Source: Spirosoma montaniterrae (GTDB lineage: Bacteria; Bacteroidota; Bacteroidia; Cytophagales; Spirosomataceae). Taken from it: a stretch of 64,000 nucleotides of DNA. The stretch is from contig NZ_CP014263.1 in NCBI RefSeq assembly GCF_001988955.1, positions 5,312,501-5,376,500 on the forward strand, in the 5' to 3' direction. The translations under genes were made by a program, and so were the position numbers. This document shows positions 45,341-55,482 of this stretch, piece after piece. Each line of letters opens with the position of its first letter. Positions within the stretch are counted from its first letter, which is position 1. The notes beneath the pieces were generated by a model. It did not search any database. It was not told where the DNA came from and saw only the letters and a program-made list of their open reading frames with translations.

Positions 45341-46960
45341 ATGAAGAAACTCCTTATGGTTGCGTCGGTGAGCCTGCTATCTGTGGCGGCTTCGGCGCAG
45401 AATACGCAGTGGTATCTGCGCGACAAAACCGATAGCACAGCGGGCATCAGCGTCGAACGCACCTACCGCGAACTTCTCAAAAACCGCAAATCTACGCCCG
45501 TTGTGGTAGCTGTAATCGATGGCGGCATCGACACTACGCACGAAGACCTGAAACGGGTGCTGTGGGTGAATCCAAAAGAAATTGCAGGCAACGGCAAAGA
45601 CGACGACAAGAATGGTTACGTCGATGACATCCACGGCTGGAATTTCATCGGTGGTAAAGATGGCCGCAACGTTAGCTACGAAACCGCCGAAGTAACCCGG
45701 CTCTACGTAAAGTTGAAGCCCAAATACGAAGGCAAAGCCGGGGTCGCGTTCGACCGGGCTTCATTAAAACCCGCCGAGCAGAAAGAATATGATCTGTTCG
45801 TAAAAACTAAAGCTGAAGTCGAAAAAAATCAGAAACAGTATCAGGCACAGTATCAGGGAATCAGCGGTTTTTATACGCAATACAAAACGGCGGTCGATGG
45901 GCTGAAACAAGCGTTGAAGGTTTCTAAACTCGATACACTTACGCTGCGAAAAGCTGCCGACACGCTTACTGATGCAGCACTGAAACGCCCGGCTATGGGT
46001 ATTTTGCGGGTGTTGCGGCAACAGGGCGTGGCCGATGCGGAAGATGTAACGAAGGAACTCGAAAAAGGTATCGAGCAGCTCAAATCGCGGGCTGAATACA
46101 ATTACAATCCTGATTTCGACAGCCGAGCTATTGTGGGCGATAACCCAAACGACCTGAAACAGCGCGACTATGGCAATGCCGACATCATGGGGCCCCGCGC
46201 TGACCACGGCACCCACGTAGCGGGTATCATCGGTGGCGACCGGACCAACAACCTCGGTATTATGGGCGTTGCCGATGCCGTGCGGATTATGGGTGTACGG
46301 GCCGTTCCCGACGGGGATGAACGCGACAAAGATGTTGCCAACGCCATTCGCTACGCTGTAGACAACGGGGCGCAAATCATCAATATGAGTTTCGGTAAAG
46401 ATTATTCGCCTGAGCGCGAGGTGGTTGAAGAAGCCGAACGCTACGCGCTATCGAAAGGTGTGTTGCTGATTCACGCGGCTGGTAACGACGGCAAAGACAT
46501 CGACACGGCAGCCAACTACCCCGCCCCGCGTTTCATCGATGGCAAAGCCATTCCGAATGTGATTACGGTAGGAGCCAGTGCCGAGCGCAACACCAGCGAA
46601 CTGATTGCCAGTTTCTCAAACTACGGCAAACAAACGGTTGACGTCTTCGCTCCCGGCAAAGACATTTATTCGACCGTGCCGCAGGGCAACAAGTACGAAA
46701 ACAACAGCGGCACCAGCATGGCTTCGCCCGTAGTAGCTGGGGTTGCCGCCGTGTTGAAATCTTATTTCCCGAAGCTGACCTACGCCGACATCAAGCGAAT
46801 TATTCTGCAATCGGCAACACCCTATAGCACAAAGGTGGGCCGACCTGAGTCGGAAGACACCGTGGCTTTTTCGGACCTGTCGAAAACGGGCGCGGTAGTG
46901 AATCTGTACGAAGCCGTGAAACTTGCACTGGCCGAAGAAGCAGGTATGAAAGGAAAATAG
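45341..46960 (+). CDS. S8 family subtilisin-like serine protease
   Basis: The ATG at 45341 gives 539 residues with a signal peptide (MKKLLMVASVSLLSVAASAQ). The catalytic triad is complete: Asp in VVAVIDGGIDTTHEDL near 60, His in DHGTHVAGIIGGDR near 290, Ser in NNSGTSMASPVVAGVAAVLK near 460. A roughly 150-residue insertion rich in Lys, Glu and Gln separates Asp and His, a layout common in Bacteroidota subtilases. No T9SS sorting domain is present, so it probably acts in the periplasm. A terminator follows. Confidence 0.92.
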   Translation: MKKLLMVASVSLLSVAASAQNTQWYLRDKTDSTAGISVERTYRELLKNRKSTPVVVAVIDGGIDTTHEDLKRVLWVNPKEIAGNGKDDDKNGYVDDIHGWNFIGGKDGRNVSYETAEVTRLYVKLKPKYEGKAGVAFDRASLKPAEQKEYDLFVKTKAEVEKNQKQYQAQYQGISGFYTQYKTAVDGLKQALKVSKLDTLTLRKAADTLTDAALKRPAMGILRVLRQQGVADAEDVTKELEKGIEQLKSRAEYNYNPDFDSRAIVGDNPNDLKQRDYGNADIMGPRADHGTHVAGIIGGDRTNNLGIMGVADAVRIMGVRAVPDGDERDKDVANAIRYAVDNGAQIINMSFGKDYSPEREVVEEAERYALSKGVLLIHAAGNDGKDIDTAANYPAPRFIDGKAIPNVITVGASAERNTSELIASFSNYGKQTVDVFAPGKDIYSTVPQGNKYENNSGTSMASPVVAGVAAVLKSYFPKLTYADIKRIILQSATPYSTKVGRPESEDTVAFSDLSKTGAVVNLYEAVKLALAEEAGMKGK

Positions 46961-46987
46961 GCGCGAAGAAAGCAAATGCGCACCAGC

Positions 46988-47020
46988 AGGCGGGGTTAAT
47001 GAAACCCCGCCTATTTTTTT
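46988..47020 (+). terminator. Rho-independent terminator after the S8 protease gene
   Basis: AGGCGGGGTT (46988-46997) pairs perfectly with AACCCCGCCT (47003-47012), followed by seven T. Its T tract overlaps the end of the convergent T9SS protease gene and encodes the last Lys residues there. Confidence 0.9.
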
Positions 47021-49518
47021 ATAAACCGGCTCGTCTGGGTGTCAAAATCACCCGTTAAATGGAGCACATAGGCACCCGATGGCAAATCGGTTACGGGCAG
47101 ATTACCTTCAAAACGACCCAAATTATTCTTCGGTAACAGCACCCGGAGCCGCACGCGGCCATCAACGTCGAAAATCGTAGCCGAAACCTGCCGGGCGGTA
47201 GAGTGATTGAAGCGAACGGTCAGCGTGGTTTCGGCGGGATTCGGGAAGAGCACAAAAGCTGGGTCTGGCCCGTTGGTTGTGCTGGTTAAAACGTTCGACA
47301 ATACGACCCGCTCACTCGACCAGCCCGCGCACGTTTGCTGTTCCACCCGAACTTTGTACCGGCCCGTTTGAGCAACTGGTAGCTCATACGTTGTTGCACG
47401 GGCCAATAGCGAATCGTTTCGATACCACTGATAGCGGTAGTCGGTCTCGACCGGTGCCCGCAACGTCAACGTAGCTCCCTGTGGTAAAATCAATTCGGTT
47501 TCAATAGGCGTAACGTCAATGCTGTTTACTGTACTGGACTGGAAGACGGTTTCAGCCGACAGACTTTCGCAATCGCCCTGCTTCACCCGAATCTGATACC
47601 GACCAGACACACTTGCGCTTAATGTTGTTGAATGAGTACCAGAAATAACCTGCCCATCGAGCAACCAGTCAATTTGAGCGTTTGCCGACGCAGTTGCCGT
47701 GAGCGTAACAGGCGGCTGGCCATCGCACAGCCACTGTTGTCCTGTTGGGGTTATTCGGGCTGCAGGCTGGCAATTCGATGCCCGGCGCAATCCGCTCACA
47801 ATCACTGAAAAAGGTTGGCTGTTGTAGGTCATGTGCCCCTTGTGCGACACGTTGATGGAATAGGCTTTGCCCGGCACGGGGTTCGCGATGTAGACTTGCT
47901 CAACGTTATCTCGAACGTTATCGCCCTGTGTAGCGGGCTGGTCGGGGCGGTTGGGGTCAAGTACGAACGGTAGCGACGCCGATGACCCGTCGTCAACGCG
48001 CAGATCGAGATCATTTACGAGCTTGGGTGTGCGGCTGTTAACCGAGGCCGTTGTCGTGGGCGAAGCCGTACCTTCAGGGTCGGTCCAGCAGAGGGTAATA
48101 ATGAGCGGTTCGTTGCCCTGTGCTACAATCGCCTGGTTGACTGTTCTGCCCGGTGTCAGGCTACTTTCCAGCAGCAGATGTGCTTTGTCGGTGTTCAGAA
48201 TTACGCGGGCCGCAGCGTTGGCATTGAGCAGGCCCCAGCCTTGCCGGTAGTCGGGGCCGTTAGCAGGGTCGGAGCGAATGGCGGTATGCAAAGCCAGTCC
48301 GCGCAGGGTAGCCGCCCGCATAAACTGCCCCGTAACTCGACCCTGCTGCGCCGATTGCTGGGCGTATAATTCCTGCAACAGAAACAAGGCTCCCGATACA
48401 TTCGCCGACGCCATGCTGGTGCCGGTCATGGTAGCGTAGTCGGTAGTGCCCGTCGAAACGGTCGAAAAAACGCTACTGCCCATGCCCAGCAGGTCAGGCT
48501 TGATGCGTCCGTCGTCGGTCGGTCCCCAGCCGCTAAACGACGTTGAGCCAACCAGTTCGGGTTGTTGACCACTGAGCCGAACATCGGCGGCCCCAACCGT
48601 CAGTACGTTTTTCGCTGTAGCATCAGCCGGAATCACGTCGTAGCTGTCGTTGCGGCTGCGGAGTTGGGTACTGGTTTGATCGGTGTTTCTGAGGAAATAC
48701 GGCGTATCAGCCGGTGGACCGGTCTCGCTCCGTTTGTTATCTGCCGAGCGGACCATCAAGAAGTATGGATTGTTGTAGGCAATCCGGTCTAAGTCGCGGG
48801 CTGTCGCCGTATAAAAACCGTACAAATAATCTTCTGTCGAGTTGATCTTCGGATTGCCCCACCATTCCCATTTCAGGTTCGGGTCGGTTCCGGGGCGTGT
48901 CGGGTTGTAAACCCAACCCGTTACGGGGCCATACGCATGATTCGATATGAGCAGATCTGATGCTGCCGACGTAAGTTCAACCAAATCGTTCGCGTAATCC
49001 CAAACCGATAATTGTCCGCCAAAGGCCATACCTCGTGCCCGAGCGTTAACGCCCTGTGCCACGAGCGTACCGGCGAGGTGGGTAGTGTGGTCGCTGAGGT
49101 CGGGGGTGCCGTCGCGCTGTTGAATCCGTGAGGGGCCAAATTCCTGATGCGTGTTCAACACTCGTCCTCCGTCCCAAATTCCTAATTTGCCAGCCATAAA
49201 GGCCGAGTTTCCCGACAGCGCGACGGGCAAAACACCATTGCCATTCAGTGCGTTCGTTTGCGTAGCGCGGGCTGCTTCGTCGTTGTGCAGCGAATAATAA
49301 ACAGGTTGCCCCAGCGAGTCAACGGCATACAAACGGAAAACGCGCCCGTTGGCGTAGTTTTTGCTGAGAGACCAATTATGCCGCCGGGCCAGCCGGGACG
49401 TTTGTTTGTACAGTGTTCGATACTGTCTCGATAACGCGGTTGCCCAGCCATTACGGGTTGGCCTGCCTGATTGCGCCAAGCCAGTAAACTGACCTAACAG
49501 GCATATAGTCAGACACAT
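47011..49518 (-). CDS. S8 family serine protease with T9SS type A sorting domain
   Basis: The 835-residue protein has a short signal peptide (CLTICLLGQFTGLAQ), a subtilase domain with Asp in GIWDGGRVLNTHQEF near 112, His in SDHTTHLAGTLVAQG near 148 and Ser in GTSMASANVSGALFLL near 370, a P-domain-like beta region (about 440-600), Ig-like repeats (about 610-760), and a C-terminal T9SS type A sorting domain (VLFPNPAETTLTVRF; LPSGAYVLHL; FIKK). It would be secreted through T9SS and retained at or released from the surface. A similar but longer paralog lies directly upstream on the same strand. Confidence 0.9.
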   Translation of the reverse strand: MCLTICLLGQFTGLAQSGRPTRNGWATALSRQYRTLYKQTSRLARRHNWSLSKNYANGRVFRLYAVDSLGQPVYYSLHNDEAARATQTNALNGNGVLPVALSGNSAFMAGKLGIWDGGRVLNTHQEFGPSRIQQRDGTPDLSDHTTHLAGTLVAQGVNARARGMAFGGQLSVWDYANDLVELTSAASDLLISNHAYGPVTGWVYNPTRPGTDPNLKWEWWGNPKINSTEDYLYGFYTATARDLDRIAYNNPYFLMVRSADNKRSETGPPADTPYFLRNTDQTSTQLRSRNDSYDVIPADATAKNVLTVGAADVRLSGQQPELVGSTSFSGWGPTDDGRIKPDLLGMGSSVFSTVSTGTTDYATMTGTSMASANVSGALFLLQELYAQQSAQQGRVTGQFMRAATLRGLALHTAIRSDPANGPDYRQGWGLLNANAAARVILNTDKAHLLLESSLTPGRTVNQAIVAQGNEPLIITLCWTDPEGTASPTTTASVNSRTPKLVNDLDLRVDDGSSASLPFVLDPNRPDQPATQGDNVRDNVEQVYIANPVPGKAYSINVSHKGHMTYNSQPFSVIVSGLRRASNCQPAARITPTGQQWLCDGQPPVTLTATASANAQIDWLLDGQVISGTHSTTLSASVSGRYQIRVKQGDCESLSAETVFQSSTVNSIDVTPIETELILPQGATLTLRAPVETDYRYQWYRNDSLLARATTYELPVAQTGRYKVRVEQQTCAGWSSERVVLSNVLTSTTNGPDPAFVLFPNPAETTLTVRFNHSTARQVSATIFDVDGRVRLRVLLPKNNLGRFEGNLPVTDLPSGAYVLHLTGDFDTQTSRFIKK

Positions 49519-49604
49519 TAGAGTTCTGGCAGAGCCAGGAGCGTAATGTAGTACTGATTGAGTAAGCCAACTTGTTGAGTAAATGTGTTTCAGGGCGAGT
49601 AGCG

Positions 49605-52600
49605 TTAAAGTTTGCGGATACGTTTCAGCCGGACAGTAGACTCCCGCGCTTCATCAATAACCACAAAAAACGTACCGCCCGGCAACGCTGAAATATCTAA
49701 TACCGTCGAATAACTTTTTCCATCACGCTGCATATCAGCCTGCAACAGCGTACTGCCGCGCTGATCAACCAACCTGACTGTAGGTGCATCGGTTCTGGCC
49801 GAAACGCCCGTGAGCCGAACGGTTAACTGGCGGCTCGTTGGGTTGGGGTAAACAACTAACTCGGCTTCCTGCGGGTCGGGTTCGGTGGCTGTGATGGTGA
49901 TGAATACGTCGTTCGAGAGACTCTCCCCGCAACCATTCACATTGCCGCGCACCGAATAACGCCCCGACTGTACCGCTGTATAACTCGATGCGGTTGCACC
50001 CGGAAGGGCCGCGCCATCGCGGAACCACTGGATACCCGATGTGGCATCCGACGTAAGCACTAACCCATTGGCAACCACTACCGGCGATTGCGCCGACCGT
50101 ATCGACACCGTGACCGGAGCCGACTGCACCGCCGGGCATCCGTTGGCAACCTGTACTGTGTAATCTCCTGCCGAGCTGGCCTGTAACGTACTGCTCGTAG
50201 CACCCGTTAGCCGCGCTCCGTTACGAAACCACTGATACGTCAGGTCGGGGCCGGTGTTGGCCTGAAGCCGAACGCTGCCACCAGCGCATACACTGGCCGA
50301 GCCGTTGGGCGAGATGGAAGCTGTTGCCGCCGAGCCGCTTGCGGGCGTAACGGGCGTGCGCGTCAGGGCCGGGCAATCGAGCGAACGAACGCGCATGTTG
50401 TAGAGGTAATACCAGGCCGTTGTGAGCGTATCGACACCCCCGCTGGCATTGTTGAACAGTGCCCCCGCGAGCTGACAACAGGCTGACCGTTCTGAGCCGT
50501 CAGCCGATACGGAAAACCCGTAACACCTGTGTTACTGCGGAAGATACCGGCTCCGTTGGCGTAGGCAATAGTGATTTTATAATCGCCCGGCGTCGGAATG
50601 CGTAGGTTCAGCGTGTATTCGGCACCGGCATCGTTGGGGTCATCGAGTAGCATGCCCCCGCTGTTGGTGGCGGTCAGGCTGGTGTTGCGGGTGGGCAGCA
50701 CGTCGAGCGTGACGCTGGAAATGGGCGTATCATCGAATCGCCGAACCGTGAACGTCAATTGTCCGGCGGATGAAATATAAAGTCGCGCCCGTTCGATAGT
50801 GAGCGGCACAGTAGTAGTGATAAGCGGAGCCGGGCCGAAGTTTCCCGCGTAGCTCCCGCCCGTGAAGGCGTTCTTATCAACGGGGCCGAACGAGCCGGCA
50901 AAGTCGTTCAGCACGGCAAAATACGTGCTGCTGTTGGGTAGCGACCGCGCAAGGGTCTGATTGCCAGCCGCCAGCAAGTTGCCGCCCGTAGGTGCATCGT
51001 ACCAGAAGGCCGTGCCGCCCCCTGCGTTACGTAGCGTTACGATGGTATCGGTGCCGCAGCGCAGGGCAGAAAACAGGGCGTTAGTGGGCGTTGGCGTAGT
51101 AGTCAGCGATTGCGTAAACGTGCTGTTTCCCGGCAGTTGGTCATTGGGCAGGCTCGTAGTAATCTGGAAACGAAACGTTTGCCCCGGAGCCAGTGTAATG
51201 CCCGCCGTGCGCAGCGTCAGAACACCCTCGCGGAAAGCCGCCAGCGTGGGCAAAGTGCCGTTCAGAAACGCAACCGAGCGGTTGTCGGCATCGGTAATCC
51301 GCACGGCTACCGGCACATTTGTCTGGTTGGCCGACCCATAATTGCGAACGCGTACAGTAACGGCTAAATCGCTGTTTATCAGGCCGCACAAGCCTGGCTC
51401 TGGCGACACAAGAGCGGTAGGTCCTACGTCGTTGGCAACCTGCACCACGTTCAGCACGTAGTCCTGCGTTTCGCCGTTGCCGTAGTTACCACAGGCACTC
51501 ACGCTGAGTGGGTTATCGGTTTCGGTCGCCACAATCCGCAGCCGAATCAACTGCCCGTTCTGCGCCGTAGTCGGAATTGTTACGGCAGTAGTAAACAGGC
51601 CGCTGTTGGGCAGCACGTCCGACGTTGCCAGCAGTTCGCCAGCATCGTTGAAATTGCCGTTCTGATTCCAGTCGGCAAAGGCTTTCACAACGGCGTTGCG
51701 CGTTGTTCCGCAGGTGCCAAGCGCAACCGTCAGCGGTAATGCCTGACCAGGCTGTACGTTGGTTCTGACGGGCGTATAATCGGTGTAGGTGGTGCAGCCA
51801 CTGGTCCCGGTTTGGTCGATACTGCCGAATTGCACCCGGCTAATGCGCGTATCGGCGTTGCTGGTCGCGCCCGATGCGCAGTAGGTTTGCCCACCGATAC
51901 CGCTGACCAACAGCGCGTAGTTCTGCGGTCCGTTGCTGAGGGTGCCTTTGTGCGTAATGCTGATGGTGTACGACCGGCCCGGTACAGGATTTGCGATGTA
52001 GACTTGCTCAACGTTGTCGCGGATGTTATCGCCCCGTGTGGCGGCATTGGCCGGGTTGGCCGGGTCAAGTACCCAGGGCTGTACGGTAGTTGTACCGTCG
52101 CTGATGCGGCTGTCGAGGTCGTTCACGAGTTTGGGCGTGCGGTCGTCCAGCGTAGGCGACGAAGGCGTACCGGCGGGGTCGGTCCAGCAGATGGTTGCCA
52201 GGAGTGGCCCCCTTCCCGACGCCACCACTGGCACCGAGACTGTGCCGCCCTGCTCCAGCGTCCGTTCGCTGACTAAATAATTCTGGTCGGTGTTCAGAAT
52301 GGCCCGTCCGGCGCGTTCCATGTTCAGCAACCCCCAGCCGAAGCGGTAATCGGGACCGGGCGCAGAGCCGGTTTCGTCGGCGGTGTGAATGGCTAACCCT
52401 TTCAGCGTCGAGGAGCGCATGAATTGCCCGTTGTTGCGCTGGGCATACAACTCCTGCAACAGCAGCAGCGACCCGGCTACGTTGGGCGAGGCCATACTGG
52501 TGCCGCTAAGGTTGGTATACAAACTGTCGCCCGACGAACTTGTTGACAGCACACTGACGCCCACGCCCACGATGTCGGGTTTGATACGTCCGTCGTCGGT

Positions 52601-53659
52601 TGGCCCCCAACTACTGAACGACGCCAGATTCACGTCCGAAGGCTGGTTATAGCCGAGCGGTAAGGTGCTGACGGCTCCAACGGTCAGCACATTTTTTGCC
52701 TGATTGTAAGATGGTATCTGGTCATATCCATTTTGATTCTCGCGCGGCACGGTGCTGATGGTGCTACTCGAACCGAGGTAGTACGGCTGACTGGCACCGG
52801 GGCCGTTCTGCCCGTGGTTATTGGTGGCTGCCGTAACAATGAGGTAGGAGGGTGCATTCACGGCAATCTGATCCCAGGAACGGGCGCGGCTGTCGTAGAA
52901 ACCGAAGCGGTAATCTTTGGTCTGGCTGATAGCTGTATCGCCGTACCATTCCCACTGGGTAGTTCCACTGCGGCTACTGTTGAAACGCCAACCTGCAATT
53001 AATCCGTAAGAATGGTTAGAAATCAGTAAGTTGGCCGAAGCGGCTGTCATCTCGGTCACATCGTTCGATGCATTATAAGACTGGATGGTTGCCGCGTTTG
53101 CCATGCCCCGCGCCGATGCGTTGCGCCCTGCTGCAATCAACGTTCCCGCTACGTGTGTGGAATGCAGAATATCGTCCGTCGAAGTCGATGCCCCATCAAT
53201 CTGATTGATGCGCCCGCCAAACTCGACGTGCGAGGCACGTGGAAACCCCTGCACTTCCCACAAACCCAGCCGACTCCGCACCGATTCGCTGCTGCCATTT
53301 AGCGACAAGCCTAAACTGCCGCCCGCATAGAACGCCGTTGTGCGGGTGCTGATACCCGCCTGCGTGTTGCTGTTGGCACCCACGTAGTAGAGGTTGCCGT
53401 TGTCGTCAAGCCCAGCGAGTTCGATGGATTGGCCCGGCCTGGATTGGCCAGGCCCGCCCGACATCCGTAGTGGTCGGCCCAGTTGGTTTGCCAGTCGCAC
53501 GGCGCGGTCGTAGTTGTCGGCAAAACGCGCCTGTACGTCGCGCCGAAACGCGTCAATCTGGCTTCGCTGCCGGGCTGTATATTGAGGAAGGGGCTGGGCC
53601 AGCGAATGGCTAACAGTCAACAGAGAAAGGCCAAAAAGAACGAGTAAACGATGCTGCAT
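49605..53659 (-). pseudogene. Large S8-like protease paralog with T9SS type A domain, frameshifted
   Basis: The first part (ATG at 53659, MQHRLLVLFGLSLLTVSHSLAQ) runs to a shifted end at 50363. It has a subtilase domain (about 125-455), a beta-sandwich (about 465-590), a GEVED domain (about 600-735), and CARDB/Ig-like regions. The rest of the protein, in another frame from about 50470 down to 49605, has further Ig-like repeats and a T9SS type A sorting domain (LVVYPNPTSRQLTVRL). One extra G in the five-G run at 50462-50466 would join the frames. In the subtilase domain the Asp position is Glu135 (GLWEVQGF); His169 (HSTHVAGT) and Ser388 (GTSMASPN) are kept. Confidence 0.82.
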
Positions 53660-53930
53660 AAAACAGAAAACGGGCCGGTTGATGGCCCTGCGTCTAAAAT
53701 ACAAATAGAGTACGGAAAAACAGCCGTTGATGTTGCGGAAACGAATAAGAATATAACCTGAAAGCTTTCTATGGTTGGTCGTGCTTCATTGATTTTTGGG
53801 AAACAACTCTGCTTATTCCGGGAAACGCACATAGTCAGGCCCGTTTGGGGCAAAATTTCCTGATATCCTCCTCCCGTTAAACCTTCTGCTAATCAGTGCA
53901 TCCAAGTTGTGTCTGACAAACACGAACCTG

Positions 53931-55376
53931 ATGAACGCGGTAACTTCCTCTCTAAAAACCGACACGGCTAAACTCCGTCACCTCTACAGCCGGGCGGGGT
54001 TCGGAGCCACGCCCGACCAACTTGCCGACGCACAATCGCTCAAACGCGCTGTTCGGAATCTGCTCAGCGATAGCGAGACCGTCTCCGAACTCAAAGTTGT
54101 TGAGCCGGACGAGAACGTTACGAAGAAAAACCTCAAAGACCTGATGCAACGCGGTCAACTCGACCGGCAGATGCTGCGCGAACGTATTCGCGACAACGCC
54201 GAACGAGTGCGCGACCTCAACCTGCAATGGCTCGACCGGATGGCGTCGGGAAAAGGGTCATTGCGCGAGAAAATGGCCCTATTCTGGCATGGGCATTTTG
54301 CCTGTCGCACGATGGGCCAAAACCCGCTGTTTATGCAGCAGTACATCAACACCATTCGCCAACACGCGCTTGGTCGGTTTGGCGATTTGCTGATGGCGGT
54401 ATCGAAAGAACCGGCCATGTTACAATTCCTGAATAATCAGCAGAACCGCAAAAATGCGCCCAACGAAAATTTTGCCCGCGAGGTGATGGAACTGTTTACG
54501 CTCGGACGCGGCAACTATACCGAACGCGACATCAAAGAAGCCGCCCGCGCCTTCACGGGCTGGCAGTTCACGCCCGATGGGCAGTTCGTATTTCGCGAAA
54601 AAGTACACGATGAGGCCGATAAAACGGTGTTTGGCAAAACCGGACCCTTTCGGGGTGAAGACATTGTTCAGATGCTGCTGGAGAACCGGCAAACGGCCCG
54701 GTTCGTGACGGGCAAAATATACCGCTTCTTCGTCAATGAAACGCCCGACGAAGCTCGCGTGTCGGAACTGGCCGATCATTTTTACAAGACCAACTACGAC
54801 ATTGCCGGGCTGATGGAGCGGATTTTTACCGCCGACTGGTTTTATGATGCCAGAAACATCGGTACGCACATCAAATCGCCGGTAGAGTTGCTGGCTGGGA
54901 TGCGCCACACCCTCGGCATCACCTTCGACCAGCCGCAGCCGCAGATTTTTGTGCAGCGCACCCTGGGCCAACTGCTGTTCTATCCACCCAACGTAGCGGG
55001 CTGGCCGGGCGGCAAAAACTGGATCGACTCGTCGAGTCTGCTGTTCAGGATGCAGTTGCCCAACTACGTGCTGAAAGCCGCCGACGTGAACATTCGGCCC
55101 AAAGAAGATGGCGACGTCAATACGCAGTCGCTGGCCCGAAAAGGCGGACAAACATTCCGAACCACTGTCAACTGGACCGATTTCGAAAAGCCGTTCGCCC
55201 AAACGCCCGACGCTGCCCTACCCGATGCTCTCGCTGCCGTGTTGTTGCCCTTCCCACTTCGGCCTGAGCAGAAAACGCTCGTACAAAATCAACTTAAATC
55301 CGCGCAAACCCATGCCGCGCGCATCCATGCGCTTACCACAGCAATCATGAGTTTGCCGGAATATCAACTTGCCTAA
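53931..55376 (+). CDS. DUF1800 family protein
   Basis: The ATG at 53931 (MNAVTSSLKTDTAKLRHLYSRAGFGAT) gives 481 residues. The family signature is seen in LRHLYSRAGFGATPDQL, MALFWHGHFACRT, NENFAREVMELFTLGRGNYTE, AARAFTGWQF and LGQLLFYPPNVAGWPGGKNWIDSS. DUF1800 genes almost always sit beside a DUF1501 gene, as here. The pair's function is not established. The start at 53931 is chosen because an upstream TTG only adds eight residues. Confidence 0.9.
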   Translation: MNAVTSSLKTDTAKLRHLYSRAGFGATPDQLADAQSLKRAVRNLLSDSETVSELKVVEPDENVTKKNLKDLMQRGQLDRQMLRERIRDNAERVRDLNLQWLDRMASGKGSLREKMALFWHGHFACRTMGQNPLFMQQYINTIRQHALGRFGDLLMAVSKEPAMLQFLNNQQNRKNAPNENFAREVMELFTLGRGNYTERDIKEAARAFTGWQFTPDGQFVFREKVHDEADKTVFGKTGPFRGEDIVQMLLENRQTARFVTGKIYRFFVNETPDEARVSELADHFYKTNYDIAGLMERIFTADWFYDARNIGTHIKSPVELLAGMRHTLGITFDQPQPQIFVQRTLGQLLFYPPNVAGWPGGKNWIDSSSLLFRMQLPNYVLKAADVNIRPKEDGDVNTQSLARKGGQTFRTTVNWTDFEKPFAQTPDAALPDALAAVLLPFPLRPEQKTLVQNQLKSAQTHAARIHALTTAIMSLPEYQLA

Positions 55377-55380
55377 TGCT

Positions 55381-55458
55381 GATTGAATGGTTGAATGATG
55401 GAATGATTGAATGGATTAGCTACCTGACTGCTCCATTCAACCATTCCATCATTCAATC
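55381..55458. repeat. Iterated-unit hairpin, GATTGAATG family, copy 1
   Basis: The left arm (55389-55415, with GATTGAATGG units extending to 55381) pairs with the right arm (55432-55458) at 25 of 27 positions. The loop is TTAGCTACCTGACTGC (55416-55431), identical in copy 2 at 61023. It lies between DUF1800 and DUF1501, starting 5 bases after the stop codon. Confidence 0.92.
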
Positions 55459-55482
55459 AGTCTATCAGTCAACCACTCAAAC

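Noticed and set aside
49605..53659. Two independent genes instead of one frameshifted gene
   Set aside because: The second part lacks a start and signal peptide and continues the domain series exactly; one base joins the frames.
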